A DNA stretch of 64,000 bases. Origin: Pseudomonas sp. MM223. GTDB taxonomy: Bacteria; Pseudomonadota; Gammaproteobacteria; Pseudomonadales; Pseudomonadaceae. Of the stretch, positions 44,397-53,400 are shown piece by piece (positions within the stretch are counted from its first letter, which is position 1; each line of letters starts with the position of its first letter). The stretch is taken from contig OX352322.1 in NCBI GenBank assembly GCA_947090765.1, forward strand, positions 2,959,501 to 3,023,500, read 5' to 3'. The notes under the pieces are model-generated. The model had not been told where the DNA came from. It worked only from the letters and a program-made list of their open reading frames with translations, and made no database searches. A program made the position numbers and the translations under genes.

Positions 44397-45295
44397 TGAA
44401 AGCACTCAGTCTCGAACGCATCCAGATTTCTGTGGGAGCGGGTTCACCCGCGAATAGGCCCACCCAGGCAACCGAAATCCCCCTGGCCGACCACCTGGCC
44501 GACCTGGCAGTGGAAGCCCTGATCGACGAAGCCGACCTGTCCCCCAAACCCGGCCTGGTCGACCGCCGCAGCAGCGGCGCCCACCACGACATGAGCCTGG
44601 CCCTGATGCACGCTTCGGCCCTGGCCCTGTGGCCCTGCCTGCGCAACATGGCCGAAGCCGCCCAGTCCATCGGCACCATCGGCCAACCCCTGCGCGCCGC
44701 ACTGGGCCAGCTCGGCCGCGAAGGCGAGGTCGCCATGCTGGCCACCACTGGCGGGGTCAACACCCACCGCGGCGCCATCTGGGCCCTTGGCCTGCTGGTA
44801 GCCTCCACGGCCCTCGATACTCAAGCCGACGCCAGTACCCTGGCTGCCCGCGCCGGGCGTATCGCACTGCTGGACGACCCGGCCATGGCTGCGCAAGACA
44901 GCCACGGCCTTCATGTGCGCCGCCGCTACGGCATAAGCGGTGCCCGCGAACAAGCGCAACAAGGCTTCCCTGCCGTAGTCGGCCACGGCCTGCCACAACT
45001 GCAACGCAGCCGCGCAGCCGGTGCCAGCGAGCAGCACGCCCGGCTCGACGCGCTACTGGCGATCATGGCCGTACTCAGCGACACCTGCGTGCTCTGGCGC
45101 AGCGGCCCAGCCGGCCTGGCCACCGTGCAGCAAGGTGCGTCGGCGGTTTTGGCCGAAGGCGGCAGCGCCACCTTGGCCGGGCGGCGACACCTGCGCCAAC
45201 TGGACCAGCAACTGTTGCACCTGAATGCCTCACCGGGCGGCGCCGCCGACTTGCTGGCTGCCTGCCTGTTCCTCGACAAAGCCGGGAGCCAGTGA
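44396..45295 (+). CDS. mdcB: triphosphoribosyl-dephospho-CoA synthase
   Basis: 299 residues. MdcB makes the precursor of the ACP prosthetic group from ATP and dephospho-CoA. The conserved core starts at [20 protein letters not shown], then [20 protein letters not shown], a motif common to MdcB and CitG. The next conserved block is [20 protein letters not shown]. The first 30 residues are unusual: codons 12-24 ([10 protein letters not shown]...) are made by a REP element inside the gene (44431-44460) read in frame. The ATG overlaps the mdcA stop. The catalytic core is intact, so activity is likely kept. Confidence 0.93.
   Translation: MKALSLERIQISVGAGSPANRPTQATEIPLADHLADLAVEALIDEADLSPKPGLVDRRSSGAHHDMSLALMHASALALWPCLRNMAEAAQSIGTIGQPLRAALGQLGREGEVAMLATTGGVNTHRGAIWALGLLVASTALDTQADASTLAARAGRIALLDDPAMAAQDSHGLHVRRRYGISGAREQAQQGFPAVVGHGLPQLQRSRAAGASEQHARLDALLAIMAVLSDTCVLWRSGPAGLATVQQGASAVLAEGGSATLAGRRHLRQLDQQLLHLNASPGGAADLLAACLFLDKAGSQ
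44431..44460 (+). repeat. REP element inside the mdcB coding sequence
   Basis: TGTGGGAGCGGGTTCACCCG then CGAATAGGCC matches the classical P. putida REP (TGTAGGAGCGGGTTTACCCG CGAAGAGGCC) at 27 of 30 positions. It is read through in frame in mdcB near its start. Confidence 0.85.
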
Positions 45296-45296
45296 C

Positions 45297-45596
45297 ATGG
45301 AAACCCTGAATTTTCAATTCCCCGCCGCCGAACCGGGCCGTGGCCGCACGCTGGTGGGCTGCGTCAGTTCCGGCGACCTCGAAGTGCTGATCGAGCCCGG
45401 CACTGCCGGCAGCCTGCAGATCCAGGTCGTGACGTCGGTCAACGGCAGCGGCGCTCGTTGGGCGCAGCTGTTCCAGCGCCTGTTCGAGGGCCGTGCCTGG
45501 CCGGCCGTGAACATCGACATCCATGACTTCGGCGCCACCCCGGGTGTGGTGCGCCTGCGCCTGGAGCAAGGCTTTGAGGAGATTGCCCATGACTGA
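45297..45596 (+). CDS. mdcC: malonate decarboxylase acyl carrier protein (delta subunit)
   Basis: 99 residues from the ATG at 45297 (GGGAGCCAGTGAC upstream). It carries the 2'-(5''-triphosphoribosyl)-3'-dephospho-CoA group; the attachment residue is Ser25 in CVSSGDLEV, matching MdcC of other bacteria. Other family segments: VVTSVNGSGARWAQLFQRLF and IDIHDFGATPGVVRLRLEQG. The 3' end overlaps the mdcD start by 8 bp. Confidence 0.94.
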   Translation: METLNFQFPAAEPGRGRTLVGCVSSGDLEVLIEPGTAGSLQIQVVTSVNGSGARWAQLFQRLFEGRAWPAVNIDIHDFGATPGVVRLRLEQGFEEIAHD

Positions 45597-46437
45597 TACC
45601 GAACGCTTGCTGCGCAGCCGCAGCTTTGTCGAACTGGGCGCCCGCCAGCGCGCCCGCGCCGTGCTCGACCCGGGCAGCTTCCGTGAACTGCTGGGCCCGT
45701 TCGATCGGCTGATGTCGCCTTGGCTGCCGCGCCAGGGCATCGTGCCGCAGGCCGATGATGGCGTGGTTATCGCCAAGGGCCTGCTGAACGGGCGCCATGC
45801 CGTGGTCGCCGCCATCGAAGGCGGCTTCCAGGGTGGCAGCATGGGTGAGGTGGGCGGTGCCAAGATTGCTGGTGCGCTGGAGCTGGCCATCGAAGACAAC
45901 CGCAATGGCATCCCCACGTGCGCCGTGTTGCTGCTGGAAACCGGCGGCGTGCGCCTGCAGGAGGCCAACCTGGGCCTGGCGGCGATTGCCGAAATCCAGG
46001 CGGCGATTGTCGAGTTGCGGGCCTTGCAGCCGGTGATCGGCCTGATCGCAGGGTCGGTGGGCTGCTTTGGCGGCATGTCGATTGCCGCGGGCCTGTGCAG
46101 CCACCTGCTGGTTACCCGCGAAGCGCGCCTGGGCCTGAACGGCCCGCAGGTAATCGAGCAGGAGGCCGGCATCGGCGAATACGACGCCAAGGACCGCCCG
46201 TTCATCTGGAGCCTGAGCGGTGGCGAACAGCGCCACGCCAGCGGGTTGGTGGACGGCTATGTGGCCGATGACATCGACGCACTACGTGAACACTTGCTGC
46301 AACTGCTCGACGCACCCTCCAAAGACCGCGCCAGCCAGCACGCCTGGTTCCTTGACCGGTTGGCCCGGCTGGGCGAGGGCTGCCCGCAACTGGATGCCGC
46401 CGCCGTGCGCGCCCTTTACCAAGGAGATGCCCAATGA
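45589..46437 (+). CDS. mdcD: malonate decarboxylase beta subunit
   Basis: 282 residues from the ATG at 45589. With MdcE it decarboxylates malonyl-S-ACP to acetyl-S-ACP. The carboxyltransferase-like (crotonase) fold is seen in GVVIAKGLLNGRHAVVAAIE, GGFQGGSMGEVGGAKIAGAL, RNGIPTCAVLLLETGGVRLQ and SVGCFGGMSIAAGLCSHLLV. The stop overlaps the mdcE start by 4 bp (ATGA). Confidence 0.94.
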   Translation: MTDTERLLRSRSFVELGARQRARAVLDPGSFRELLGPFDRLMSPWLPRQGIVPQADDGVVIAKGLLNGRHAVVAAIEGGFQGGSMGEVGGAKIAGALELAIEDNRNGIPTCAVLLLETGGVRLQEANLGLAAIAEIQAAIVELRALQPVIGLIAGSVGCFGGMSIAAGLCSHLLVTREARLGLNGPQVIEQEAGIGEYDAKDRPFIWSLSGGEQRHASGLVDGYVADDIDALREHLLQLLDAPSKDRASQHAWFLDRLARLGEGCPQLDAAAVRALYQGDAQ

Positions 46438-47225
46438 ACCGTGCCGTGAACTGGCTGCCGGGCCTTACCGGCGGGCAACCCTTGCCGGGCTACCCCGCGT
46501 CGTTGCGGGTGATCGACGGCGAGCTGGACAACCGCCTGGCGCGCTTCATCGCCGTGGTGCCCGATGCCGACAACCCATTCCCCCGTGCCCGCTCGGGCGA
46601 GGTTGGCCTGCTGGAGGGCTGGGGCCTGGCCAAGGCGGTGAGCGAGGCGGTGGAGGCTGATCGCAACGGCCAGAAGCGGGCCATTGTTGCGGTGATCGAC
46701 GTGCCCAGCCAGGCCTATGGCCGCCGCGAGGAGGCGTTGGGTATTCACCAGGCATTGGCCGGTGCTGTACAGGCCTACGCCCAGGCCCGGTTGGCCGGGC
46801 ACCCGGTGATCGGCCTGCTGGTTGGCAAGGCCATGTCTGGCGCCTTCCTGGCCCACGGCTACCAGGCCCAGCGCCTGATCGCCCTGGACGATGCCGGGGT
46901 CATGGTGCACGCCATGGGCAAGGCGGCTGCGGCGCGCATTACCCTGCGCAGCGTCGAGCAGCTGGAGGCCCTGGCGGCCGAAGTACCGCCCATGGCCTAC
47001 GACCTGGCCAGCTACGCCTCGCTGGGCCTGCTGTGGCGCCGGCTGACAGTGGAAAACGCCGAGGCACCGAGCCGCGCCGACATCGCCCAGGTGCGTGCGT
47101 GCCTTGCAGAAGCGGTGCGTGACATTGGCAGCTCGACCGACCTGTCGTCGCGGCTGGCGGGGGAAAACCGCAGCGCTTCGCGCCAGGTACGCGAACAGCT
47201 GCGCCGCCAGTGGCAGGGCGCTTGA
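46434..47225 (+). CDS. mdcE: malonate decarboxylase gamma subunit
   Basis: 263 residues. Partner of MdcD in the malonyl-S-ACP decarboxylase. Segments: VPDADNPFPRARSGEVGLLE, AIVAVIDVPSQAYGRREEAL, GHPVIGLLVGKAMSGAFLAH, and AMGKAAAARITLRSVEQLEA are those of the MdcE family. The C-terminal end QVREQLRRQWQGA is basic. The gene is followed 1 bp later by the mdcG start. Confidence 0.94.
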   Translation: MNRAVNWLPGLTGGQPLPGYPASLRVIDGELDNRLARFIAVVPDADNPFPRARSGEVGLLEGWGLAKAVSEAVEADRNGQKRAIVAVIDVPSQAYGRREEALGIHQALAGAVQAYAQARLAGHPVIGLLVGKAMSGAFLAHGYQAQRLIALDDAGVMVHAMGKAAAARITLRSVEQLEALAAEVPPMAYDLASYASLGLLWRRLTVENAEAPSRADIAQVRACLAEAVRDIGSSTDLSSRLAGENRSASRQVREQLRRQWQGA

Positions 47226-47226
47226 G

Positions 47227-47841
47227 ATGAATGCGCCAAGGCCGCACGACCTGCTGTGGGGGATGCCCGTGTCGGGCTTGCCCGCCGATGCACCCCAGTG
47301 GGCGCAGGATGTGTTGGCAAGCGGCCGGCCGGTGGTGGTGCGGCGTGCCACCTGCGAGGATGGCTGGGTGGCGGTAGGGCTGCGTGGTCAGGGCCGGGCG
47401 CAGCGGTTGGGGGCGTTGATGTGCCTGGCCGATGTCCAGCATCAGCAAGGCCCCGAAGCGCTGCGCGTGAACGTGCAAAGCCCATGGCCCGCGTTGCAGG
47501 CACTGGCCTCGGTCACCCCGGTGTTGCAGGCCAGCGGCCTGGCCTGGGGGCCGACAGGCGGGGTGGGGTACCAGCTTGCGAGCGGCATTGAAGTGGTCCA
47601 TGCCGACAGTGACCTGGACCTGCTGCTGCGCACACCACTACCAATGGCCCGCGCCCATGCGCGGGAGCTGCTGGATATCCTCGACTGCGCGCCGTGCCGT
47701 ATCGATGTGCAACTGGAAACTCCGGCGGGTGCCGTTGCCTTGCGTGAATGGGCCGGTTTTGCCCGTCGGGTGCTGCTCAAGTCGCCTCATGGCCCGCGCC
47801 TGGTCAACGACCCTTGGGCGGTGATGGAGCGCGCCGCATGA
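47227..47841 (+). CDS. mdcG: phosphoribosyl-dephospho-CoA transferase (MdcG)
   Basis: 204 residues from the ATG at 47227. It attaches the prosthetic group made by MdcB to the MdcC carrier. The nucleotidyltransferase-like acidic motif is DSDLDLLL (in EVVHADSDLDLLLRTPLPMA); GPTGGVGYQLASGIEVVHAD and PAGAVALREWA are family markers. MdcG of this length matches pseudomonad orthologues. It overlaps the mdcH start by 4 bp. Confidence 0.92.
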   Translation: MNAPRPHDLLWGMPVSGLPADAPQWAQDVLASGRPVVVRRATCEDGWVAVGLRGQGRAQRLGALMCLADVQHQQGPEALRVNVQSPWPALQALASVTPVLQASGLAWGPTGGVGYQLASGIEVVHADSDLDLLLRTPLPMARAHARELLDILDCAPCRIDVQLETPAGAVALREWAGFARRVLLKSPHGPRLVNDPWAVMERAA

Positions 47842-48758
47842 GCAGCCTGTTCGCCTTCCCTGGCCAGGGCGCCCAGCAGGTGGGCATGCTGCAACGTCTA
47901 CCCGAGGGGGCTGGGCAGCTGCTGGAGGAGGCCAGCGATACCCTCGGCCAGGCTGCGTTGGCGCTGGACAGCCAGCACGCGTTGCAGTCCACCCGCGCTG
48001 TTCAGCTGTGCCTGCTGCTGAGCGGTGTTGCCTGGGCACGCTGGCTGATGCAGCGTAGCCCTGCGCCGGATTATGTAGCGGGCTTGTCGATTGGCGCTTA
48101 TCCAGCGGCAGTCACGGCGGGTGCCCTGGGTTTTGCCGATGCCGTGCGCCTGGTCGCCCTGCGTGGCGAACTGATGCAGGGCGCCTACCCGCAAGGCTAC
48201 GGCATGACTGCACTCAGCGGCCTGGACCTGGCCAGTGTCGAGCGCTTGCTGAGTGAGGTGGGGGGCGAGGTGTACATCGCCAACCTCAACAGCGAAAACC
48301 AGATTGTCATCGCCGGTAGTGATACCGCGATGGCTACGGTCGCCGCCAGGGCTCGCCGCCAAGGCCAGGGTGTGGCCAGGCGCCTGGCGGTCAGCGTGCC
48401 GTCGCATTGCCCGTTGCTTGATGGCCCGGCAGCGGAACTGGCCAGTGCCTTTGCCACGGTCGAGTTGCAGCGCCCCCGCATTACCTACCTCAGTGGCAGC
48501 AGCGCCCGCCCGGTGTTCGACCCACAGCGCCTGCGCGACGACCTGGCTGGCAACATGGCAAGGGTGGTCGACTGGCGTGCTACGTTGCGCAACGCCTTTG
48601 AGCGCGGCGTGCGCCTGCACCTGGAAATACCACCCGGCAGCGTGCTCAGCGGGCTGGCCCGGCCCGTGTTCGAACAGGGCAGGGTGGTGGCCGTGGAAGG
48701 CACCCGTCGGGACACCCTGGATGCGCTGCTGCGCCAGGAGGTGGCTGACCGGCGATGA
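47838..48758 (+). CDS. mdcH: malonate decarboxylase epsilon subunit (malonyl-CoA:ACP transacylase)
   Basis: 306 residues starting at 47838 (MSSLFAFPGQGAQQVGMLQR). The transacylase nucleophile motif is GLSIG (in DYVAGLSIGAYPAAVTAGAL), a variant of the usual GHSxG that is normal for MdcH. Other markers: ALRGELMQGAYPQGYGMTAL, LNSENQIVIAGS and VSVPSHCPLL, the last containing the catalytic His region. It loads malonyl onto MdcC to prime the enzyme. Last of the mdc enzyme genes before an inverted REP pair. Confidence 0.93.
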   Translation: MSSLFAFPGQGAQQVGMLQRLPEGAGQLLEEASDTLGQAALALDSQHALQSTRAVQLCLLLSGVAWARWLMQRSPAPDYVAGLSIGAYPAAVTAGALGFADAVRLVALRGELMQGAYPQGYGMTALSGLDLASVERLLSEVGGEVYIANLNSENQIVIAGSDTAMATVAARARRQGQGVARRLAVSVPSHCPLLDGPAAELASAFATVELQRPRITYLSGSSARPVFDPQRLRDDLAGNMARVVDWRATLRNAFERGVRLHLEIPPGSVLSGLARPVFEQGRVVAVEGTRRDTLDALLRQEVADRR

Positions 48759-48777
48759 TGGCTGGCTAACGCAATCC

Positions 48778-48895
48778 CTGTGGGAGCGGCCTTGTGTCGC
48801 GATAGGGCCGCAGAGCGGCCCCGGCAATTCTGAAGTGAAGCGAAGATCTTTGGGGGCGCTGCGCACCCCTTTCGCGACGCAAGGCCGCTCCCACA
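48778..48895. repeat. inverted REP pair between mdcH and madL
   Basis: TGTGGGAGCGGCCTTGTGTC and the inverse GACGCAAGGCCGCTCCCACA flank about 75 bp. It splits the mdc genes from madLM and may stabilise the mdc transcript end or partly stop transcription. Confidence 0.8.
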
Positions 48896-48974
48896 TTGGC
48901 CGCGTGAACCGGGCAAGTGTGTGTTTACGAAGAACAACAACAAGCAACTTCGACACTACCTGAGGACAACAACA

Positions 48975-49397
48975 ATGATCATCTATGGTGTGGCACTGCT
49001 GGCGGTTTGCACGCTTGCCGGCGTTATCGTCGGCGACTTCCTGGGCGTGCTGCTGGGCGTAAAGTCCAATGTGGGCGGGGTCGGCATCGCCATGATCCTG
49101 CTGATCTGTGCGCGGCTGTACATGCACCGCAATGGCGGCATGAGCAAGGAGTGCGAGTTTGGCGTGGGTTTCTGGGGTGCCATGTACATCCCGGTAGTGG
49201 TGGCCATGGCCGCCCAGCAGAACGTGGTCACCGCCCTGCACGGCGGGCCGGTGGCGCTGCTGGCGGCAGTGGGCGCGGTGCTGGTGTGCGGCGCGACCAT
49301 CGCCCTGATCAGCCGTAGCCACCGCGGCGAGCCTTTGCCCGCGCTTGAACCCACCCCTGAAGCCCGCACGCAGGTTGCCCCTGCAGGAGGTCGTTGA
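48975..49397 (+). CDS. madL: malonate transporter subunit MadL
   Basis: 140 residues from the ATG at 48975 with four hydrophobic helices (MIIYGVALLAVCTLAGVIVG, FLGVLLGVKSNVGGVGIAMI, FWGAMYIPVVVAMAAQQNVV, VALLAAVGAVLVCGATIALI). Conserved VKSNVGGVGIAMILLI and GGMSKECEFGVGFWGAMYIP are MadL signatures. With MadM it imports malonate using Na+ or H+. A longer reading frame from 48921 lacks a ribosome site. It is followed 2 bp later by madM. Confidence 0.92.
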   Translation: MIIYGVALLAVCTLAGVIVGDFLGVLLGVKSNVGGVGIAMILLICARLYMHRNGGMSKECEFGVGFWGAMYIPVVVAMAAQQNVVTALHGGPVALLAAVGAVLVCGATIALISRSHRGEPLPALEPTPEARTQVAPAGGR

Positions 49398-49399
49398 AC

Positions 49400-50164
49400 A
49401 TGTGGCCGATTATTGAAAATGCCCTGGAACACAACGGCCTGATCACCGCGTTTGCAGTGGTCGGCGCCATCATGTGGTTGTCGGTTGTACTGTCGAAATA
49501 CCTCACTTTCGGCCGGGTGCACGGTTCGGCTATCGCCATCGTCATCGGCCTGGTGTTGGCCTGGGTTGGCGGTACTGTCACAGGTGGGCAGAAAGGCCTG
49601 GCCGACATGGCGCTGTTCTCTGGTATCGGCCTGATGGGCGGGGCCATGCTGCGGGACTTCGCCATTGTTGCCACAGCCTTCGAGGTGCAGGCCACCGAAG
49701 CCCGTAAGGCTGGGATGATTGGCTTGGTGGCGCTGCTGCTGGGCACGGTGCTGCCATTCATTGTCGGTGCGGCCGTGGCCTATGCCTTCGGCTACCGCGA
49801 TGCGGTGAGCATGACCACCATCGGCGCGGGTGCGGTCACGTATATCGTCGGGCCGGTGACCGGGGCGGCGCTGGGTGCGAGTTCAGACGTGGTGGCCCTG
49901 TCGATTGCCACCGGGCTGATCAAGGCAATTTTGGTGATGGTGTTCACCCCAGTGTCGGCGCGCCTGCTGGCGCTGGACAACCCACGCTCGGCGATGGTGT
50001 TCGGTGGCCTGGCAGGGACGGTGTCGGGGGTGACGGCCGGGCTGGCCGCGACGGACCGGCGGCTGGTGCCGTATGGCGCGTTGACGGCCACTTTCCATAC
50101 CGGGTTGGGGTGCCTGATGGGTCCGTCGATTCTGTACTTCTGCGTTCGTGGCCTAGTCGGCTGA
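49400..50164 (+). CDS. madM: malonate transporter subunit MadM
   Basis: 254 residues from the ATG at 49400 (AGGAGG upstream); a TTG at 49394 is an unlikely alternative. Multiple transmembrane segments; family patterns ENALEHNGLITAFAVVGAIM, LTFGRVHGSAIAIVIGLVLA, GIGLMGGAMLRDFAIVATAF and GAGAVTYIVGPVTGAALGAS. It pairs with MadL for malonate uptake. End of the malonate cluster; an REP pair and the mnx promoter region follow. Confidence 0.92.
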   Translation: MWPIIENALEHNGLITAFAVVGAIMWLSVVLSKYLTFGRVHGSAIAIVIGLVLAWVGGTVTGGQKGLADMALFSGIGLMGGAMLRDFAIVATAFEVQATEARKAGMIGLVALLLGTVLPFIVGAAVAYAFGYRDAVSMTTIGAGAVTYIVGPVTGAALGASSDVVALSIATGLIKAILVMVFTPVSARLLALDNPRSAMVFGGLAGTVSGVTAGLAATDRRLVPYGALTATFHTGLGCLMGPSILYFCVRGLVG

Positions 50165-50185
50165 AGGGCAGCTGAAAGCAAACTC

Positions 50186-50300
50186 TGTGGGAGCGGCCTC
50201 GTGTCGTGATAGGGGGCGGAGCGCCCCCGGGAACTTTGCACCACTGCGAAATCGCCGGGGCCGCTTTGCGGCCCTATCGCGACACAAGGCCGCTCCCACA
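50186..50300. repeat. inverted REP pair downstream of madM
   Basis: TGTGGGAGCGGCCTCGTGTC and GCGACACAAGGCCGCTCCCA form the ends of a palindromic unit with smaller inverted GGGGGCG/CCGCTTTGCGG segments between. Same subtype as 48778-48895. Confidence 0.8.
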
Positions 50301-50332
50301 TCGACCGCATCGCCTTCAAGGCCACGAGGTGC

Positions 50333-50348
50333 CCCCCATTTCGGGGAA
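50333..50348 (+). promoter_or_regulatory. candidate activator site (CCCC-N6-GGGGAA) upstream of mnxG
   Basis: CCCC (50333-50336), six bases, GGGGAA (50343-50348). It lies 74 bp upstream of the -24 box of the mnxG sigma-54 promoter, a usual distance for an enhancer-binding-protein site. The same inverted repeat occurs twice before the second sigma-54 promoter near 62.1 kb. Inferred to bind a common activator. Confidence 0.55.
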
Positions 50349-50421
50349 TGGCGCCGGGTGATCCTCCCCAATTTGTTTCGGTTGGCTTCATAACCTTCTG
50401 AAATACAACGAAATATACTTC

Positions 50422-50437
50422 TGGCACACACCTTGCT
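50422..50437 (+). promoter_or_regulatory. sigma-54 (-24/-12) promoter of the mnxG operon
   Basis: TGGCAC-ACACC-TTGCT: exact match to the TGGCAC-N5-TTGCW consensus. Transcription would start near 50448, giving a leader of about 29 nt with the GGAGG ribosome site. RpoN-dependence fits the known control of MnxG in P. putida by the sigma-54 activator MnxR. Confidence 0.9.
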
Positions 50438-50476
50438 CCACACCTTCGCAGAGTTCCTGTGCCCCGGAGGTGTAGC

Positions 50477-53400
50477 ATGTCGACGCCACGCAAAGGCCCC
50501 CTTCTGTCATCACTCGTTCTGGCCCTGCTGGGCTGGGAAACGACCAGCGAGGCGGCCGTGCAGTGCCAGCGCACCTTGGTCGCCAATGTGGTGGCACTGG
50601 ACCAGCCACTGATGTTCAACCGCCTTGGCGCGCAAAACGCCAACGGCATGATGTTCGCCCTGCGCGAAGATGTGGTGGACGATAAACAAGTCCCCCTCAG
50701 CAAGGGCGGGGCCGCGGTACCGGGCAAGGTCACCTTGCGCCCCGACAAGCGCCCGCGGCCGATTGTGCTGCGGGTAGCAGCCGGTGACTGCCTTACGGTC
50801 AACCTGACCAACCTGCTGGCGTACCAGGCCAACCCCAACAAGCACGGCATCGAGCCTGAAGAAAACGAAGCCGAAGGCGAAGAAGAAGGCCCGGAAAACG
50901 AAGGCGGTGAAGACTTTGTGGCCGACGAGCAGGTGAACGACCGGCACGTCGGCTTCCAGGTAAACGGCATGCAGGCGGTCAACAGCATTGGCGACATCGC
51001 CGCCAACACCGGCCGCAACGGCAACTTCCTGGTGTCCCCGGGCAACACCCGCAGCTACACCTTGTACGCCGAGCGCGAGGGGGCCTTTGCGGCCACCAGC
51101 CAGGGCGCGACCTTTGGCGGTCAGGGTGGTGCAGGTAACGTCGCCAACGGCCTGTTCGGCCAGGTGGTGGTAGTCCCCAAAGGTGGGCGAACCTTCCGCA
51201 ACACCCTGACCGAAGAAGAAATGCGCCTGGCTACCACCGGGCGGACTGCCACCGGCCAACCGGTCATCGATTACCAGGCCCGCTACCCGCAGGCCGAACC
51301 GTGGATCACCGAGGGCAAGGCCGGCAAACCCATTATTGCCATGGTCGACGGCAACGAAATCCTCAACAGCGAAACCGACGCCATCGTCATGGGGCCCAAC
51401 CCGGACGGCAGTTTCCCGCGCTCGACCTACCCGCTGGAAAGCGTCAACAAGCGCAACCCCGCATTGCCCAACCGCCTGGAAGCGTTCCGCGATTTTGCCT
51501 CGCAGTTCGCCGATGAAGTGGCGGCTACCCAGGCGTTCCCCGGCTACTGGGCGGACCCGGTGATGGGCCATGTGCTGGAGCCGACACGTGATTCGTTCAT
51601 GATCAACTACGGCTCCGGTGGCATGGGCGCCGAAGTGGTCGCCAACCGCCTGGGTGTGGGGCCGATGCATGACTGCCTGTCGTGCGCCTACGAGGAGTTC
51701 TTCCTCAGCGCACACACCGTGGGCGATATCGGCACCCTGGTAGACGTGCCGGCCAACGTCGGCCTGGAGAACATTCGCCCAGGCCAGACGCCGCCGGCCA
51801 GCGCCGTGGGGGTGAAGGCCAACATGGCGCTGTACCCGGCCGAACCTGCCAACGTGCACCACAGCTACATTGGCGATTTCACCAAGTTCCGCAACACCCA
51901 CAATGGCCATGAGCAGCACATCTTCCACCTGCATGGCCACCAGTGGTTGTTCAACCCCAACGACGACAACTCCGACTACATCGACGCCCAAGGCATCGGC
52001 CCGGGTATCGGTTACACCTACGAGATCGCCAACGGCGGTTCGGGCAACCGTAACCGTGTGGCGGGCGATGCCATCTACCACTGCCACTTCTACCCGCACT
52101 TCGCCCAGGGCATGTGGGCCATGTGGCGGGTGCACGATGTGTTTGAAGAAGGCACCCGGCTGGAAGTGAGCGGGCAGGGCGAGAATGGTTTCCACAGCAC
52201 CCCGTTTGCCCTGCGCAGCGGCAAGCCGGCTGCTGGCGCCCGGGCACTGCCTGATGGCGAAATTGTTGCCGGTACGCCGATCCCGGCCATCGTGCCCCTG
52301 CCTGGCAAAGCCATGGCGCCGATGCCAGGCAAGGTGGTGGTGGTACCCAAACTGTCTGAACAGCTGGTCGCCGCCAACGACGATGATGACGAAGCCGAGG
52401 ACGAAGGCGATGACGACCACGCCAACCAGGCGCCGGTGCGCAAAGCTGTCGGCTCGCTGGCGCTGGTCGACCGCACCGATGCCAACCGCAACGCCGATGG
52501 CACCCTGAAAAACCCAGGCTACCCGTTCTGGATCGGTGGCATGGAAAGCAGCGTCGGCAACCGCCCGCCAACCCCGCCGCTGGACATGCTTGACCCGGCC
52601 CTGGCCCGACAGCTGAAAGACAGCGGCAAGGCCCTGTGGGCCAACCTCGACGCCAACCAGGTGGATGGCTGGGATGGCGGCCTGGGCCGCCACGCGCTGG
52701 ACGGTGTGTCTGCAGGTGGCGAGGCGGTAACCACCACCACCAAACTGGACTTCTCCAAGGTGGTGCACAAGGCCAAGCCCATCTACCTGCCTGAAGAAGG
52801 CACCGATGTCGAGCAGGCCGCCATGCAGTTCCATGCCAAGGCCGAGCACGCCAGCTATGCGCTGATCCCCGGCAGCCAGCCGGTGGCCAAGGCATTCCGT
52901 ACCAACGGTGCGCTGCCCACTGCCGGTGCGCCGTTCTACGAACCTTGCATGGATGACCGCGGCAAGCGCCTGACCCAAACCTCAGGGGTTGGCGAGTTTG
53001 TGAGCGGTGAGAGCCTGACCGGCATGAGTTTCCGCGGTTCTTCAACCTTCACCGCCGACCGCCCGCGCATCTACAAAGGTGCCAACATCCAGTTCGACGC
53101 GGTGTACAACAAGGTCGGCTACCACTTCCCGCAGGCGCGCATCCTGGCGCTGTGGGAAGACGCCTGGCCTGTGATCACCAAGCAGCGCCCGCCAGAGCCA
53201 CTGGTGATGCGCATGAACACCTTCGACTGCACCATGTACACCCACACCAACCTGATCCCGTCGTACTATGAAATGGACGACTACCAGGTGCGCACCCCCA
53301 CCGATGTGATCGGCCAGCACATTCACCTGCCCAAGTGGGACCTGACTGCCGCTGACGGCTCGGCTAACGGCTGGAACTACGAAGACGGGGTTCTCTCGCC

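Larger units (their letters stand above)
50165..50476 (+). other. 312-bp intergenic region between madM and mnxG
   Basis: Holds an inverted REP pair (50186-50300), a CCCC-N6-GGGGAA inverted repeat (50333-50348), and a consensus sigma-54 promoter (50422-50437). No reading frame of its own is credible. Confidence 0.75.

Noticed and set aside
18998..50300. Repeated palindromic units as a possible CRISPR array
   Set aside because: They are dispersed inverted REP pairs, with no regular spacing and no cas genes.
50510..52978. 822-codon minus-strand frame opposite mnxG
   Set aside because: Shadow of the mnxG coding frame; composition and lack of domains argue against a gene.
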